A stretch of 64,000 nucleotides of DNA from the NCBI GenBank assembly GCA_030584065.1, contig CP129489.1, positions 3,446,235 through 3,510,234 on the forward strand. The letters are read 5' to 3'. Positions 34,791-43,894 of this stretch are shown here, in pieces. Position numbers and translations under genes: made by a program. The DNA is from Flavobacteriales bacterium. Lineage in GTDB: Bacteria; Bacteroidota; Bacteroidia; Flavobacteriales_F; PHOS-HE28. The notes below the pieces were generated by a model that searched no databases, was not told where the DNA came from, and was given only the letters and a program-made list of their open reading frames with translations. How positions within the stretch are numbered: position 1 is the stretch's first letter; each line of letters opens with the position of its first letter.

Positions 34791-35147
34791 CTACTTCGGC
34801 TCCCACAACTCGATCTTGTTCCCCTCCGGGTCATACACCCACGCGAACCTGCCATAATCCTCGTCCATGCGCTTGGGGTCGATGCGCACGCCGGCGGCCT
34901 CGAGCTTCTGCAGCAGCCCATCGAGGTCCTGCACGCGCAGGTTGAGCATGAACTGTTGCTGGTCGTTCCCGAAGTAGTCGGTGTCGCGCTTGAAGGGCGA
35001 GAACACCGTGGGCCCGGCATCCTGCTGCCAGATGAAGCCCGCCTCCTCGTTGTTGATGCCGAAGTGCTCGAAGTACCACTTGGCGAGCGCCTTGTGGTCG
35101 TTGGCGCGGAAGAAGAGCCCGCCGATGCCGGTGACGTGTCGGGACAT
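34791..35147 (-). CDS. VOC-family (glyoxalase-like) protein
   Basis: 118 residues with one complete VOC module pair: GIGGLFFRANDHKALAKWYFEHFGI, then FMLNLRVQDLDGLLQKLEAAGV, then AWVYDPEGNKIELWEPK with the conserved terminal Glu metal ligand. The N-terminal ligand position is less clear, so enzymatic activity is uncertain. Family includes glyoxalase I and resistance proteins. TACCTTGG at 35166-35173 (reverse) may be its promoter. Confidence 0.9.
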   Translation of the reverse strand: MSRHVTGIGGLFFRANDHKALAKWYFEHFGINNEEAGFIWQQDAGPTVFSPFKRDTDYFGNDQQQFMLNLRVQDLDGLLQKLEAAGVRIDPKRMDEDYGRFAWVYDPEGNKIELWEPK

Positions 35148-35165
35148 GGGATGTTTTCAGTAGGA

Positions 35166-35173
35166 CCAAGGTA
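35166..35173 (-). promoter_or_regulatory. Bacteroidota -7 element for VOC gene
   Basis: Reverse strand TACCTTGG, 18 nt before ATG 35147. Confidence 0.4.
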
Positions 35174-35186
35174 GCTCGGTGCACGG

Positions 35187-35600
35187 CTAAACCGCCTTGG
35201 CCTTCCGCACCACCTTTCTCTTCGCCGGCCGTTCCACCTTCTCGATGCTGCCATGCTTCTCGCCCATCATGCGACCCCACTTGGCGATCTCTTCCAGCAA
35301 GGGCAGCAATGTGCGGCCGTGTGGCGTGAGCGCGTATTCCACGCGCGGTGGAACTTCGGCATGCACCTTCCGGCTCACGAAGCCATCGCGCTCCAGCTGG
35401 CGCAATTGCATGGAGAGCATTTTCTCCGTTATGCCCGGGATCAGCTTGCGTAGGTCGCTGAAGCGCTTCTTGTCCTTGCGCAGGTACCACAGCACGATGG
35501 CCTTCCACTTACCGCCCACCAGCTCCATGGTGACATCCAGCGCGCAGTGATAGACGCGCCCGTGGAGCTTGATCCGGTACTCGTTGCCTTCGATGATCAT
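35187..35600 (-). CDS. HxlR-family transcriptional regulator
   Basis: 137 residues. Winged-helix HxlR signature: CALDVTMELVGGKWKAIVLWYLRKDKKRFSDLRKLIPGITEKMLSMQLRQLERDGFV (residues ~20-75), then VEYALTPHGRTLLPLLEEIAKWG, and a basic tail (RPAKRKVVRKAKAV). Divergent from an NADPH-dependent oxidoreductase-like gene, which it probably controls; HxlR proteins often respond to electrophiles or redox stress. The start ATG 35600 precedes the conserved region; the upstream frame is unlikely. Confidence 0.92.
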   Translation of the reverse strand: MIIEGNEYRIKLHGRVYHCALDVTMELVGGKWKAIVLWYLRKDKKRFSDLRKLIPGITEKMLSMQLRQLERDGFVSRKVHAEVPPRVEYALTPHGRTLLPLLEEIAKWGRMMGEKHGSIEKVERPAKRKVVRKAKAV

Positions 35601-35664
35601 GGTGTTGAAAAGTTGCTGCGGGATCCCGGCCTTGCAGCGGCGCCTAACCGGGCACCGGCAGCAC

Positions 35665-35699
35665 ATACTATCCTCCGTGACAGTCCTTGTGGAAAGTAT
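35665..35699. promoter_or_regulatory. Candidate HxlR operator
   Basis: ATACT and AGTAT form a 5-bp inverted repeat spanning 35 nt in the divergent HxlR/oxidoreductase spacer, similar to the TAC/GTA-edged sites of HxlR regulators. Positional evidence only. Confidence 0.35.
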
Positions 35700-35752
35700 A
35701 GAGGCCGGTCATCTTCGCATGGGCTAAGGAAACGAAACCAATACGCACAACC

Positions 35753-36451
35753 ATGAAGATCGGTGTATTCGGAACGGGGGTGGTCGCACAGACCATCTCC
35801 GAGAAACTGGACAGCCTGGGGCACACGGTGGTGCTCGGCACGCGCAGCGTGGAGCAGAGCATGGCCCGGGCGGACAAGGACGGCTTCGGGCGTCCGCCGC
35901 TGAAGGACTGGCTGGCCGCGCACCCCACCGTGAAGCTTGGCACCTTCGCCGAAGCGGCCGCGCACGGCGAGCTGCTGGTGAACGCCACCAGCGGGCACGG
36001 CTCCATGGAGGCGCTGAAGCATGCCGGTGAGGCGAGCCTCAACGGCAAGGTGATGCTCGACATCGCCAACCCGCTCGACTTCTCGAAGGGCTTTCCCCCG
36101 AGCCTCTCGGTGTGCAACACGGACTCGCTGGGCGAGCAGCTGCAGCGCGCCTTCCCGCAGCTCAAGGTGGTGAAGGGCCTCAACACGCTCACCTGCTTCC
36201 TGATGGTGGCCCCGCGCCTGCTGCCGGAGGAGCATCACATGTTCCTCTGCGGCAATGATGCCGGCGCCAAGAGCGAGGTGCGTGCCCTGCTGCGTTCCTT
36301 CGGCTGGACCGATGCGGAGATGATCGACCTGGGCGACATCACCATGGCGCGCGGCACCGAGCAGCTGCTGCCGATCTGGGTACGGCTGTACGGCACCCTG
36401 CAGGACGCCATGTTCAACTTCCGCGTGGTGCGCATGGCGAAGCAGGCCTGA
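35753..36451 (+). CDS. NADPH-dependent F420-reductase-like oxidoreductase
   Basis: 232 residues. Rossmann start MKIGVFGTGVVAQTISEKLDSLGHTVVLGTR, with R-S after the second strand indicating NADPH preference, ELLVNATSGHGSMEAL, VMLDIANPLDF, VKGLNTLTCFLMV and a C-terminal GDITMARGTEQLLPIWVRLYG. The family (NAD-binding F420 oxidoreductase-like) reduces various substrates with NADPH; the F420 label is historical. Divergent from the HxlR gene. Confidence 0.85.
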   Translation: MKIGVFGTGVVAQTISEKLDSLGHTVVLGTRSVEQSMARADKDGFGRPPLKDWLAAHPTVKLGTFAEAAAHGELLVNATSGHGSMEALKHAGEASLNGKVMLDIANPLDFSKGFPPSLSVCNTDSLGEQLQRAFPQLKVVKGLNTLTCFLMVAPRLLPEEHHMFLCGNDAGAKSEVRALLRSFGWTDAEMIDLGDITMARGTEQLLPIWVRLYGTLQDAMFNFRVVRMAKQA

Positions 36452-36492
36452 GCCCTTCGGGTGCAGGTCGTGAGGTGATGGTCGTCAGGCCG

Positions 36493-36500
36493 TAGCTTTG
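36493..36500 (+). promoter_or_regulatory. Bacteroidota -7 element for short aldehyde dehydrogenase
   Basis: TAGCTTTG, 18 nt before the ATG at 36519; similar in wording to the element before the long paralogue. Confidence 0.45.
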
Positions 36501-36518
36501 GCTTCGCAATCGGACCCG

Positions 36519-37481
36519 ATGGCCAAGACCCTCTCCAAGCCCGCACCCGTAAAGGCCGACATCAACGGTCACAGCACGAACGGTTCAGCCAAGAAGGCCG
36601 AGCGCCTCCCCGTGATGAAGACCTACAAGATCTTCATCGGTGGCAAGTTCCCCCGCACCGAGAGCGGGCGCTACTATCAGCCGAAAGGCGCCGATGGCAA
36701 GCCGCTGGCCAATGTGTGCCGCAGCAGCCGCAAGGACGTGCGCGATGCCGTGGTGGCCGCGCGCGGGGCCGTGGGCGGCTGGGCGGGTCGCAGCGCCTTC
36801 AACCGCAGCCAGATCCTCTACCGCATCGGCGAGATGCTCGAGGGCCGCAGCGCGCAGTTCGTGCACGAGCTGGTGCTGCACGGCGCCACGCCCAAGCAGG
36901 CCGAGGCCGAGGTGGCCGCCGCCATCGACCGCTGGATCCACTACGCCGGCTGGTGCGACAAGTACCAGGCGCTCTTCAGCAGCGTGAACCCCACGAACTC
37001 TTCGCACTTCAACTTCAGCGTGTACGAGCCCACGGGCGTTGTGGGCATCCAGTGTGCAGGGAGCAACGGCCTCCTGGAGCTCGTGAGCCTGATCGCCCCC
37101 GTGATCGCCGGAGGCAACACCTGCGTGGTGGTGGCCAGTGAGAAGCATCCCCTGCCGGCGGTCACCTTCACCGAGGTGCTCGCCACCAGCGACCTGCCCG
37201 GCGGCGTGGTGAACCTGCTCACCGGCTTCCGCAGCGAACTGCTCAAGCCCCTGGTGGCGCACATGGACATCAACGCGGTCGTTGTGGCCGACGCTTCCAA
37301 GGAGGAGCGCACCATGCTCGATAGCGAGGCCACCTGCAACCTGAAGCGCGTGGTGTACCCGAAGGTGAGCGACTGGAATAGCGAGGAAGCACAGAGCCCC
37401 TACTTCATCCTCGACACCCAGGAAGTGAAGACCACCTGGCATCCGATCGAGCGCGGGCAGGGTGGGGGTGGGGGCTATTGA
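36519..37481 (+). CDS. Short aldehyde-dehydrogenase paralogue lacking the catalytic half
   Basis: 320 residues. The N-terminal cofactor-binding part is present (YKIFIGGKFPRTESGRYY, VAARGAVGGWAGRSAFNRSQILYRI, FSVYEPTGVVGIQCAGSNGLLELV), but the protein ends soon after the position of the general-base Glu, which here reads MLDSEATCNLKRV. The catalytic Cys loop and the C-terminal domain are absent. Bacteroidota deoC loci often carry such a short partner next to a complete enzyme; it may be a structural or regulatory subunit. Gly-rich C-terminal tail. No sign of frameshift. Confidence 0.88.
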   Translation: MAKTLSKPAPVKADINGHSTNGSAKKAERLPVMKTYKIFIGGKFPRTESGRYYQPKGADGKPLANVCRSSRKDVRDAVVAARGAVGGWAGRSAFNRSQILYRIGEMLEGRSAQFVHELVLHGATPKQAEAEVAAAIDRWIHYAGWCDKYQALFSSVNPTNSSHFNFSVYEPTGVVGIQCAGSNGLLELVSLIAPVIAGGNTCVVVASEKHPLPAVTFTEVLATSDLPGGVVNLLTGFRSELLKPLVAHMDINAVVVADASKEERTMLDSEATCNLKRVVYPKVSDWNSEEAQSPYFILDTQEVKTTWHPIERGQGGGGGY

Positions 37482-37484
37482 GCC

Positions 37485-37820
37485 ATGAACCCCGTCAGCT
37501 GGGCCGACTTCGAAAAGGTCCACCTCAGTGTGGGCACCGTGCTGGCCGCGGAGGACCTGCCCAACGCCCGCAAGCCGGCCTATGTGCTCACCATCGACTT
37601 CGGTCCGCACGGGGTGAAGCGCAGCAGCGCGCAGATCACCAAGCATTACACCAAGGAGGAACTGATCGGGCGGCAGGTGGTGGCGGTGATCAACTTCCCG
37701 CCCAAGCAGATCGGCAGTGTGATGAGCGAGTGCCTCGTCACGGGTTTCCCCGACGCGAACGGCGATATCGTGCTCACGGCGGTGGAGCGGCCGCTGCCGA
37801 ACGGGGCGCGGTTGATGTAG
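37485..37820 (+). CDS. csaA: CsaA-like tRNA-binding protein
   Basis: 111 residues forming a single OB fold of the tRNA_bind type: MNPVSWADFEKVHLSVGTVL, ARKPAYVLTIDFG, KRSSAQITKHYTKEELIGRQV and VNFPPKQIG-like text with MSECLVTGFPD. CsaA is a dimeric tRNA-binding protein with reported chaperone activity. 3 nt after the short aldehyde dehydrogenase, so probably co-transcribed, as in other Bacteroidota. Confidence 0.92.
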   Translation: MNPVSWADFEKVHLSVGTVLAAEDLPNARKPAYVLTIDFGPHGVKRSSAQITKHYTKEELIGRQVVAVINFPPKQIGSVMSECLVTGFPDANGDIVLTAVERPLPNGARLM

Positions 37821-37881
37821 GCGGAGGACCGCTTGTTGAAAACCTGCCGCTTCATTCATGCTCCTCAATGCGCCGGTCGGA

Positions 37882-37889
37882 TACCTTGC
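37882..37889 (+). promoter_or_regulatory. Bacteroidota -7 element for DUF5679 gene
   Basis: TACCTTGC, 29 nt before ATG 37919. Confidence 0.35.
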
Positions 37890-37918
37890 CGTCACGTTGA
37901 ACCCTAATCCCTACGACT

Positions 37919-38068
37919 ATGCCCGCCGTTGAAGCCTACTGCGTGAAGTGCAAAGCCAAGCGCGAAATGAAGGACGCCAAGCAAGTGGAAATGGCCAACG
38001 GCCGGAAAGCGATGAAGGGCGTGTGCCCCACCTGCGGCACCGGCATGTTCAAGATCCTGGGCAAATAG
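37919..38068 (+). CDS. Small zinc-ribbon DUF5679 protein
   Basis: 49 residues: MPAVEAYCVKCKAKREMKDAK ... GRKAMKGVCPTCGTGMFKILGK. Two Cys pairs (CVKC and CPTC) form a zinc ribbon typical of the short DUF5679 proteins found in many bacteria. Function unknown, probably nucleic-acid or protein binding. Found by reading the sequence, since it is under 60 codons. Confidence 0.85.
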   Translation: MPAVEAYCVKCKAKREMKDAKQVEMANGRKAMKGVCPTCGTGMFKILGK

Positions 38069-38133
38069 CCGGGATCAACACGGCCCGTTTCATGGATGTA
38101 CGGCCGTGGATCTGCCGCCGCTGGACCTGCGGG

Positions 38134-38141
38134 TACCTTTG
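38134..38141 (+). promoter_or_regulatory. Bacteroidota -7 element for cysQ
   Basis: Perfect TACCTTTG with 5 nt to the ATG, implying a leaderless transcript. Confidence 0.55.
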
Positions 38142-38146
38142 GCCGC

Positions 38147-38980
38147 ATGCAGCATGAAGTGATGCCGTTCGTGGAGGCGGCCATCGAGGCGGCTTTTGCC
38201 GCTGGCCGTGAGATCCTTCAGGTCTACGGCACCGATTTCACCTCCGAGCAGAAGGCGGACAAGAGTCCGCTGACGGAGGCCGACAAGCGTGCCCATGCGG
38301 CCATCGCCGCCATCCTCGCCCGGACGGGGCTGCCGGTGCTCAGTGAGGAGGGGCGTGAGATGGACATGGCGGAGCGCCAGCGCTGGTCGCGGTACTGGCT
38401 GGTCGATCCGCTCGATGGCACCAAGGAATTCGTCAAGCGCAACGGGGAATTCACCGTGAATATCGCGTTGATGGAGCACGATGGCGCGCCGTCCGGGCCG
38501 CTGGGTGCGGCAAGGCCGATGGCCGGTGTGCTGTATGTGCCCGTAATGGACAGGCTCTACTTCGCGTGGCCGGGTGCCGGTGCGTACCGCCAGCAGGGCG
38601 CAGCAACCTGGGGCCCGGGCGGTGCGTATGAGCGGGCCGCCGCCAGCGAGCGATTGCCCGTGCCCCATTCCCGTGACGCCTATACCATCGTGGCCAGCCG
38701 GTCCCACCCGAGCCCGGAGACCGAGGCGTTCATCCAGCGCATGGAGCAGGAGCACGGCGCCGTTGCGCTCACCAGCATGGGCAGCGCGCTGAAGATCTGC
38801 CTGGTGGCCGAGGGAGCGGCCGATGCCTATCCGCGCTATGCACCCACCATGGAGTGGGACACGGCCGCCGGACACGCCATCGCCAACGAGGCGGGCTGTA
38901 CGCTCATCGATGTGACCACCGGCGCCGCGATGCGCTACAACAAGCAATCACTGGTGAACAACTGGTTCATCGTCCAATAA
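38147..38980 (+). CDS. cysQ: 3'(2'),5'-bisphosphate nucleotidase
   Basis: 277 residues, inositol-monophosphatase fold. Metal-binding motifs LPVLSEEG, WLVDPLDGTKEFVKRNGEFTVNIAL and the C-terminal EWDTAAGHAIANEAG. It hydrolyses 3'-phosphoadenosine 5'-phosphate, the by-product of PAPS use, and so complements the cysCDN operon at 19.5-22.4 kb. ATG 38147 follows a promoter element by 5 nt; the frame is open to 38096. Confidence 0.95.
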   Translation: MQHEVMPFVEAAIEAAFAAGREILQVYGTDFTSEQKADKSPLTEADKRAHAAIAAILARTGLPVLSEEGREMDMAERQRWSRYWLVDPLDGTKEFVKRNGEFTVNIALMEHDGAPSGPLGAARPMAGVLYVPVMDRLYFAWPGAGAYRQQGAATWGPGGAYERAAASERLPVPHSRDAYTIVASRSHPSPETEAFIQRMEQEHGAVALTSMGSALKICLVAEGAADAYPRYAPTMEWDTAAGHAIANEAGCTLIDVTTGAAMRYNKQSLVNNWFIVQ

Positions 38981-39016
38981 CACCAATCTGGCGCCGCGGG
39001 CAGCGGTGCGCGAAAC

Positions 39017-40132
39017 ATGGCCAAGAAGAACGGATCATCGAAGAAGCGGAAGGTGGCCCTGATCACCGGCGTCACCGGTCAGGACGGCGCCTACCTGAGC
39101 GAGCTCCTGCTGAACAAGGGCTACGAGGTGCACGGCGTGAAGCGCCGCAGCTCGCTCTTCAACACGGACCGCATCGACCACCTGTACCACGACATGCACG
39201 AGAAGGGCCGCCCCTTCCACCTGCACTACGGCGACCTCACCGACAGCGTCAACTGCCTGCGCCTGGTGCAGCAGATCCAGCCGGACGAGATCTACAACCT
39301 GGCCGCGATGAGCCATGTGCACGTGAGCTTCGAGATGCCCGAGTACACGGCCAACGCCGACGGCATCGGCACGCTGCGATTCCTGGAGGCCATCCGCATC
39401 CTGGGCCTCGAGAAGAAGACCAAGTTCTACCAGGCCTCCACCTCCGAGCTATACGGCGGTGTGCGTCCGCATGCGCAGAACGAGGAGACGCCGTTCCACC
39501 CGCGCAGTCCCTACGGTGTGGCCAAGCTGTACGGCTTCTGGATCACCAAGAACTACCGGGAGAGCTACGGCATCTTCGCCTGCAACGGCATCCTCTTCAA
39601 CCACGAGAGCCCGCTGCGCGGCGAGACCTTCGTGACCCGCAAGATCACCCGCGCCGCGGCCAAGATCAAGCTGGGCCTGCAGGACACGCTCTACCTGGGC
39701 AACCTCGACGCCAAGCGCGACTGGGGCCACGCCAAGGACTACGTGGAGGGCATGTGGCTGATGCTGCAGGCGAAGAAGCCCGACGACTACGTGCTCGCCA
39801 CCGGCAAGACCTACACCGTGCGCCACTTCGTGGACCTCGCCTTCGGCGAGGTGGGCATCAAGCTGGAGTGGAAGGGTAAGGGCGAGAAGGAGAAGGGGGT
39901 CGACAGGAAGTCCGGCAAGGTGCTCGTGGCCATCGACAAGCGCTACTACCGTCCCGCCGAGGTGGACCACCTGGAGGGCGACCCCACCAAGGCCATGCGC
40001 GAGCTGGGCTGGAAGCACAAGTACGACCTGAAGGCCCTGGTGAAGGAGATGATGGCCAGCGACCTGGAGCTCTTCAAGCGCGACGTGTACCTGAAGAAAG
40101 GCGGCCACAAGATCCTGCACGAACAGGAATGA
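39017..40132 (+). CDS. gmd: GDP-mannose 4,6-dehydratase
   Basis: 371 residues. Rossmann motif [39 protein letters not shown], catalytic Ser-Tyr-Lys in [10 protein letters not shown] and [30 protein letters not shown]. An ~12-residue lysine-rich insert ([16 protein letters not shown]) near residue 290 is as in some long forms. Makes GDP-4-keto-6-deoxymannose, the precursor of GDP-fucose. Followed by fcl, so the cell can make GDP-L-fucose for surface polysaccharide. Confidence 0.97.
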   Translation: MAKKNGSSKKRKVALITGVTGQDGAYLSELLLNKGYEVHGVKRRSSLFNTDRIDHLYHDMHEKGRPFHLHYGDLTDSVNCLRLVQQIQPDEIYNLAAMSHVHVSFEMPEYTANADGIGTLRFLEAIRILGLEKKTKFYQASTSELYGGVRPHAQNEETPFHPRSPYGVAKLYGFWITKNYRESYGIFACNGILFNHESPLRGETFVTRKITRAAAKIKLGLQDTLYLGNLDAKRDWGHAKDYVEGMWLMLQAKKPDDYVLATGKTYTVRHFVDLAFGEVGIKLEWKGKGEKEKGVDRKSGKVLVAIDKRYYRPAEVDHLEGDPTKAMRELGWKHKYDLKALVKEMMASDLELFKRDVYLKKGGHKILHEQE

Positions 40133-40171
40133 TGTACGGGCGCATCATGATGCGCCCCCACAGATCCTCTC

Positions 40172-41110
40172 ATGAACAAACAAGACAAGATCTACGTGGC
40201 CGGCCACCGCGGCATGGTGGGCAGCGCCATCGTGCGCAAGCTGCAGGCCGAGGGCCACACCAACATCGTGGTGCGCACCAGCAAGGAGCTCGACCTGAAG
40301 GAGCAGCAGGCCGTGCGCGACTTCTTCGCCCAGGAGAAACCCGCGTACGTGTACCTCGCCGCGGCCAAGGTGGGAGGCATCCACGCCAACAACGTGTACC
40401 GCGCCCAGTTCCTTTACGAGAACCTGATGATCGAGGGCAACATCATCCACTCGGCCTACGAGAACGGGGTGAAGAAGCTGCTCTTCCTGGGCTCCTCGTG
40501 CATCTATCCGAAGATGGCTCCCCAGCCGCTGAAGGAGGAGAGCCTGCTCACCGGGCTGCTCGAGCAGACCAACGAGCCCTACGCCATCGCCAAGATCGCG
40601 GGCATCAAGCTGGCCGAGAGCTACCGCCGCCAGTACGGCTGCAACTTCATCAGCGCGATGCCCACGAACCTCTACGGGCCCAACGACAACTATGACCTCA
40701 ACAACAGCCACGTGCTGCCGGCGCTCATCCGCAAGTTCCACACCGCCAAGGTGACGGGCGCGCCGAGCGTGGAGGTGTGGGGCACGGGCTCGCCCATGCG
40801 GGAGTTCCTGCACGTGGACGACCTCGCCGATGCCTGCTACTTCCTCATGAAGAACTACGACGAGGAGCTCTTCCTCAACATCGGCACGGGCGAGGACCTC
40901 ACCATCAAGGCCCTGGCCGAGATGATCAAGGACATCGTGGGCTACACCGGAGAGCTGAAGTGGAACACCGAGAAGCCCGACGGCACGCCGCGCAAGCTGA
41001 TGGACGTGAGCCGCCTGCACAACCTGGGCTGGAAGCACCGCATCGGGCTGCGCGAAGGCATCACCGCGGTGTACGCCGAGTTCGCCAAGAGCGAGTTGGC
41101 GAAGGCCTAG
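40172..41110 (+). CDS. fcl: GDP-L-fucose synthase
   Basis: 312 residues. SDR-type start [59 protein letters not shown], the catalytic Tyr/Lys in [19 protein letters not shown], and [13 protein letters not shown]. It epimerises and reduces the Gmd product with NADPH to GDP-L-fucose. 39 nt after gmd; a terminator follows. Confidence 0.97.
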   Translation: MNKQDKIYVAGHRGMVGSAIVRKLQAEGHTNIVVRTSKELDLKEQQAVRDFFAQEKPAYVYLAAAKVGGIHANNVYRAQFLYENLMIEGNIIHSAYENGVKKLLFLGSSCIYPKMAPQPLKEESLLTGLLEQTNEPYAIAKIAGIKLAESYRRQYGCNFISAMPTNLYGPNDNYDLNNSHVLPALIRKFHTAKVTGAPSVEVWGTGSPMREFLHVDDLADACYFLMKNYDEELFLNIGTGEDLTIKALAEMIKDIVGYTGELKWNTEKPDGTPRKLMDVSRLHNLGWKHRIGLREGITAVYAEFAKSELAKA

Positions 41111-41132
41111 GGTGAGGCATCGAACCGAATGG

Positions 41133-41160
41133 AGCCCCGGGCGACCGGGGCTTCGCTTTT
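41133..41160 (+). terminator. Rho-independent terminator after fcl
   Basis: Perfect 8-bp stem AGCCCCGG / CCGGGGCT with a GCGA loop, followed by TCGCTTTT. Confidence 0.9.
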
Positions 41161-41171
41161 CCGGCGTAGGC

Positions 41172-41179
41172 TACCTTCG
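41172..41179 (+). promoter_or_regulatory. Bacteroidota -7 element for first Wzi-like gene
   Basis: TACCTTCG, 11 nt before the ATG at 41191. Confidence 0.5.
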
Positions 41180-41190
41180 GCGGCCTTGCC

Positions 41191-42762
41191 ATGGCGCGTT
41201 CCCCGCTGTTCTCCGTCCTCCTGCTGCTGATCGCCGGCGTCCTGCGCGCCCAGCAGAACGACGTGCCCTTGCAGCGCGACTTCGGCATCGACCTGGAGCG
41301 GAACGCCGCCCGCCGCGATGCCCGGATCCACACCGGCCTCAAGCCCGTGATCGAGAGCCGTGCCGACCTGCGCGGCGTGATGGGCCACCGGGTGGACAGC
41401 GCCCGGTACTACTACTGGATCACCACCAAGCTCTTCCGCGACCGGCTGCTGGTGATGCGCGAGGGGGACGTCGCCCTCAGCGTCGATCCCATCCTGAGCG
41501 TGGAATATGGCAGTGACCGGGGCGATCCCACGGCCTATGCCGATACGAACCAGTTCGCCTTCAGCACGCGGGGCTTCCTGATCCGGGGCGACCTTGGCAG
41601 CAAGGTCTCCTTCCAGACCATGTTCCACGAGAACCAGGGAAGGGTGCCGCAGTACCTCTTCCGGCGGGTGCTGGAGACCGGCGTGCTCCCCGGTCAGGGC
41701 CGTGTGAAGCTCGCCAACGGCAACGAACTCGATTACGGCTGGTCGCAGGGCGTGGTGAGCTGGACCCCGGCGGCCTGGGTGAACGTACAGGCAGGCCATG
41801 GCAAGCACTTCGTGGGGCACGGCTACCGCAGCGTGCTGCTCAGCGACAATGCCATGAACGCCCCCTTCCTCAAGCTCAGCCTGCTCAGCCCCAACAAGCG
41901 CTGGCAGTACACGGCTTGGTACACCAAGCTCATGCACGGCGTCACCCGCGACGACCGGTTGAACGCCGGCACCAGCAGCGAGACGCTGTTCGGCTGGATG
42001 CGCGGCACCTTCCACCACCTCTCCGTGGACCTCGGCCGTGTGCAGCTCGGGGTGTTCGAGGCCACGCTCTTCCGCAGCATCGGCGAGGACGGCGTGAAGC
42101 CCCTGGACCCGCTGGCCCTGAATCCCGTGATGGGCATCAATACGGCCGCGCTTGGGTTCGATGGCCTGAGCAGTTCGCTGGCGGGACTGGACCTGCGCCT
42201 GAAACTGACGGACAAGGCCTATGCCTACGGCCAGGTGGCCACCGATGGCCCAGGGCGCTACGCCTGGCAGGCCGGAGCCCGCGCCTTCGACCTGGGCCTG
42301 CCCGGCCTGCACCTGCAGGCCGAGTACAATGCCGCCACCGCTTTCATGTACATGGGCCAGCGGCCCGAGCAGGCCTACATGCACGGCGGCCAGGCGATGG
42401 CGAATCCGCTCGGCAATGCCTATGGCGAGGCGGTGGGCATCGTGGAATACGGCTACCGCCGCTGGATGCTGCGGGCGCAGGCCAGCCTGTCCGTCCGGAC
42501 CGGCGATCCGGCCGATTCGCTCAACCTGGGCACCGACCTGGACAAGCCGGACACCGGAAGCGCCACGGAGGGCGAAGCCATCGAGCGCACGGTCTTCTTC
42601 CTGGATGCGAGCCTCTCCTGGCTGGTGAACCCGAACACCAACCTGCGGCTGATCGGGGGTTTCCGCCGCCGCGATGCCCCCGGGGCGAACGACATCTTCC
42701 AGAGCGGCTACTGGTACATCGGCGTGCATACCGTGCTCTTCAACCGCTATTACGACCTTTGA
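41191..42762 (+). CDS. Wzi-like capsule-assembly outer-membrane protein, copy 1
   Basis: 523 residues. Signal peptide [21 protein letters not shown], then a long beta-rich region with barrel-like alternation, e.g. [36 protein letters not shown] and [14 protein letters not shown], ending with an aromatic terminal strand ([15 protein letters not shown]). The GxGKxxxGxGYRSxLLSD region corresponds to the Wzi pattern shared with the second copy at 43891. Wzi anchors or assembles capsule at the surface. Sits between the GDP-fucose genes and a WecA-like transferase. Confidence 0.75.
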   Translation: MARSPLFSVLLLLIAGVLRAQQNDVPLQRDFGIDLERNAARRDARIHTGLKPVIESRADLRGVMGHRVDSARYYYWITTKLFRDRLLVMREGDVALSVDPILSVEYGSDRGDPTAYADTNQFAFSTRGFLIRGDLGSKVSFQTMFHENQGRVPQYLFRRVLETGVLPGQGRVKLANGNELDYGWSQGVVSWTPAAWVNVQAGHGKHFVGHGYRSVLLSDNAMNAPFLKLSLLSPNKRWQYTAWYTKLMHGVTRDDRLNAGTSSETLFGWMRGTFHHLSVDLGRVQLGVFEATLFRSIGEDGVKPLDPLALNPVMGINTAALGFDGLSSSLAGLDLRLKLTDKAYAYGQVATDGPGRYAWQAGARAFDLGLPGLHLQAEYNAATAFMYMGQRPEQAYMHGGQAMANPLGNAYGEAVGIVEYGYRRWMLRAQASLSVRTGDPADSLNLGTDLDKPDTGSATEGEAIERTVFFLDASLSWLVNPNTNLRLIGGFRRRDAPGANDIFQSGYWYIGVHTVLFNRYYDL

Positions 42763-42778
42763 ATCCGCCCTCCGCGAC

Positions 42779-43894
42779 GTGGAACAGCACGGCTACATCC
42801 TGCTCCTGAGCTGCCTCACGGCCTTCGTGGTGGTGCTCTTCACCATGCCCTCGCTCATCAAGGTGGCGCGGATGAAGCACCTGGTCGACGAGCCCAGCGA
42901 GGCCCGCAAGCTGCATCACCGCAGCGTGCCCACCATCGGGGGCATCATCATCTTCGCCGCCATCATCTTCTCCTATGCGCTCTGGTTCCCCAAGGGCCAG
43001 GTGACGGACCCCGACGGCACGCCCTACCGGGAGCTCTATGCCGCCATGGGAGCGGCATACAACGACTTCAAGTTCGTCATCGCCGCACTCGTGCTCCTCT
43101 TCTTCATCGGCGTGAAGGACGACATCGTGGGCTTCTCGCCGGTGAAGAAGCTCGTGGGGCATATGATCGTGGGCTACATCCTGGTGGTGATGGCCGGCAT
43201 CCGCATCACCGACATGCACGGGATCCTCGGCCTCTACGAGCTTCCGGAGGCCGCCAGCATCGCCTTCTCCTTCTTCGTCTACGTGGTGGTGGTGAACGGC
43301 ATGAACCTCATCGATGGCGTGGATGGCCTTGCCGGAGGCGTGGGCCTCATCGCCTCGCTGGCCTACGGCACGTGGCTCTACCTCGCCGGCGACGTGGCGC
43401 TGGCGCTGCTGGCCTTCGTGCTGGCCGGAGCGCTGGCCGGATTCCTCGTGTTCAACCTGCATCCGGCGCGGGTCTTCATGGGCGACAGCGGGTCCCTGAT
43501 CATCGGCGCCGTGCTGTCCGTGCTGGCCATGAAGGTGGTGGACCATGACACCTCAAGGCTGCCCGACAACCTCCGGCTGCTGCCCACGCCCCTCTTCGCC
43601 ATGTCGGTGCTGGCCTATCCGCTGGTGGACACGCTGCGCGTCTTCGTGGTGCGCATGGCGCGCGGCATTTCGCCTTTCGCGGCCGACCGCAACCACATCC
43701 ATCACCGGCTCCTGGCGCTGGGGCTGGGCCATCGCGGCACCACCTGGGCCATCTACGGCTATGTGGTGGCGGTGATCGCCCTGAGCCTGGTGACGCGGAA
43801 GTGGCAGCCGAATGTGGGCCTGATGGTACTGGGCACCACGGCGATGGCCTTGGCGCTGCTGCCCTTCGCCTGGCCCAAGCCGGAAAAGGCATGA
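42779..43894 (+). CDS. WecA/MraY-type undecaprenyl-phosphate sugar-1-phosphate transferase
   Basis: 371 residues with about ten membrane helices. Motifs: [46 protein letters not shown] (catalytic D-D), [27 protein letters not shown] and [16 protein letters not shown]. These match WecA/TagO-like enzymes that start polysaccharide on the lipid carrier rather than MraY of peptidoglycan. GTG start at 42779 is the best in-frame choice; no ATG fits before the first helix. Overlaps the next gene by ATGA. Confidence 0.92.
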   Translation: MEQHGYILLLSCLTAFVVVLFTMPSLIKVARMKHLVDEPSEARKLHHRSVPTIGGIIIFAAIIFSYALWFPKGQVTDPDGTPYRELYAAMGAAYNDFKFVIAALVLLFFIGVKDDIVGFSPVKKLVGHMIVGYILVVMAGIRITDMHGILGLYELPEAASIAFSFFVYVVVVNGMNLIDGVDGLAGGVGLIASLAYGTWLYLAGDVALALLAFVLAGALAGFLVFNLHPARVFMGDSGSLIIGAVLSVLAMKVVDHDTSRLPDNLRLLPTPLFAMSVLAYPLVDTLRVFVVRMARGISPFAADRNHIHHRLLALGLGHRGTTWAIYGYVVAVIALSLVTRKWQPNVGLMVLGTTAMALALLPFAWPKPEKA

